Shown: piece by piece, positions 4,954 to 5,078 of the stretch
How positions within the stretch are numbered: position 1 is the stretch's first letter
Layout: each line of letters starts with the position of its first letter
Assembly: GCA_018056275.1 (NCBI GenBank)
Contig: JAGPFW010000047.1
Location: 1 to 5,078 of the forward strand
From: Patescibacteria group bacterium
GTDB taxonomy: Bacteria > Patescibacteriota > WWE3 > UBA101185 > UBA10185
Direction of reading: 5' to 3'
Length of the DNA: 5,078 bases
Translations under genes and position numbers: made by a program
The notes under the pieces: generated by a model
The model's database searches: none
Told to the model about the DNA's origin: nothing
The model's input: only the letters and a program-made list of their open reading frames with translations

Positions 4954-5078
4954 ATGAAACACACCATAAAGGACGCAATCATAAATATTAAGAAAAATTC
5001 CAAAGAAAAGTTTGATGCAACCGTTGAAGCGCATATAAATCTGGACATAGAGAAGGGGCAAATTGTAAGATATACAAC
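4954..5078 (+). CDS. rplA: Large-subunit ribosomal protein L1 (uL1), N-terminal part only
   Basis: L1 forms the mobile L1 stalk that guides E-site tRNA release, and in many bacteria represses its own operon. Only 41 codons are in the window. KFDATVEAHINLDIEKGQ (19-36) followed by VRYT matches the conserved N-terminal L1 strand (KF.e.vdvavnL......Vrg), and the position directly after rplK supports the call. The start is fixed by an in-frame TAG four codons upstream (4942-4944). As a result the conserved KF sits at about residue 20 instead of near 38 as in E. coli, so the N-terminus is short. The gene runs off the right edge. Confidence 0.93.
   Translation, partial: MKHTIKDAIINIKKNSKEKFDATVEAHINLDIEKGQIVRYT

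Noticed and set aside
1..5078. Recoded UGA (as in some Patescibacteria), because none of the six complete genes ends in TGA
   Set aside because: No conserved protein contains an in-frame TGA and all reach full family length with the standard code; six stops are too few to judge.

Overview
The window is a piece of bacterial chromosome with housekeeping genes on both strands. It is AT-rich (coding regions look like roughly 35-40% G+C), except for one small gene at about 56%. A one-transmembrane SecE, compact intergenic regions, GTG starts and a scarcity of Shine-Dalgarno sites suggest a small-genome lineage such as the Candidate Phyla Radiation (Patescibacteria). That placement is an inference; no 16S rRNA or other decisive marker is present. 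All proteins read through with the standard code.

Left to right: (1) The 5' part of folD on the minus strand, cut by the window edge (1-761). (2) A GC-rich plus-strand gene for a 66-residue protein of unknown function (884-1084), with a textbook TTGACA promoter and AGGAGG site and its own terminator. Its coding sequence folds into five consecutive short hairpins. (3) The stretch 1085-1498 has no protein gene. It holds the small gene's terminator, a bidirectional terminator at 1227-1257, and on the minus strand a structured non-coding RNA of about 240 nt, whose paired end arms resemble 6S RNA. (4) A minus-strand pair, glyA (2115-3494) followed by a short M50/site-2-type membrane metalloprotease (1499-2125), overlapping by 11 bp. 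(5) A 55-bp divergent promoter region with a 10-bp tandem repeat. (6) The plus-strand cluster secE-nusG-rplK-rplA, the classic bacterial order; rplA runs off the right edge.

Functionally, GlyA and FolD are consecutive enzymes of folate one-carbon metabolism: GlyA makes 5,10-methylene-THF from serine, and FolD oxidises it to 10-formyl-THF. The plus-strand cluster supplies protein export (SecE), transcription elongation (NusG) and the large ribosomal subunit (L11, L1). A 6S-like RNA would add global control of RNA polymerase.

The most striking pattern is in the start sites. folD, glyA and secE each have an extended -10 box (TGnTARAAT) exactly 6 nt before the start codon, so they appear to be transcribed leaderless. 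The protease, rplA and the non-coding RNA carry related boxes. The small GC-rich gene uses the opposite arrangement, with a -35/-10 promoter and a strong Shine-Dalgarno. The best candidates for something undescribed are the hairpin-studded small gene, the 6S-like RNA and this leaderless start architecture.
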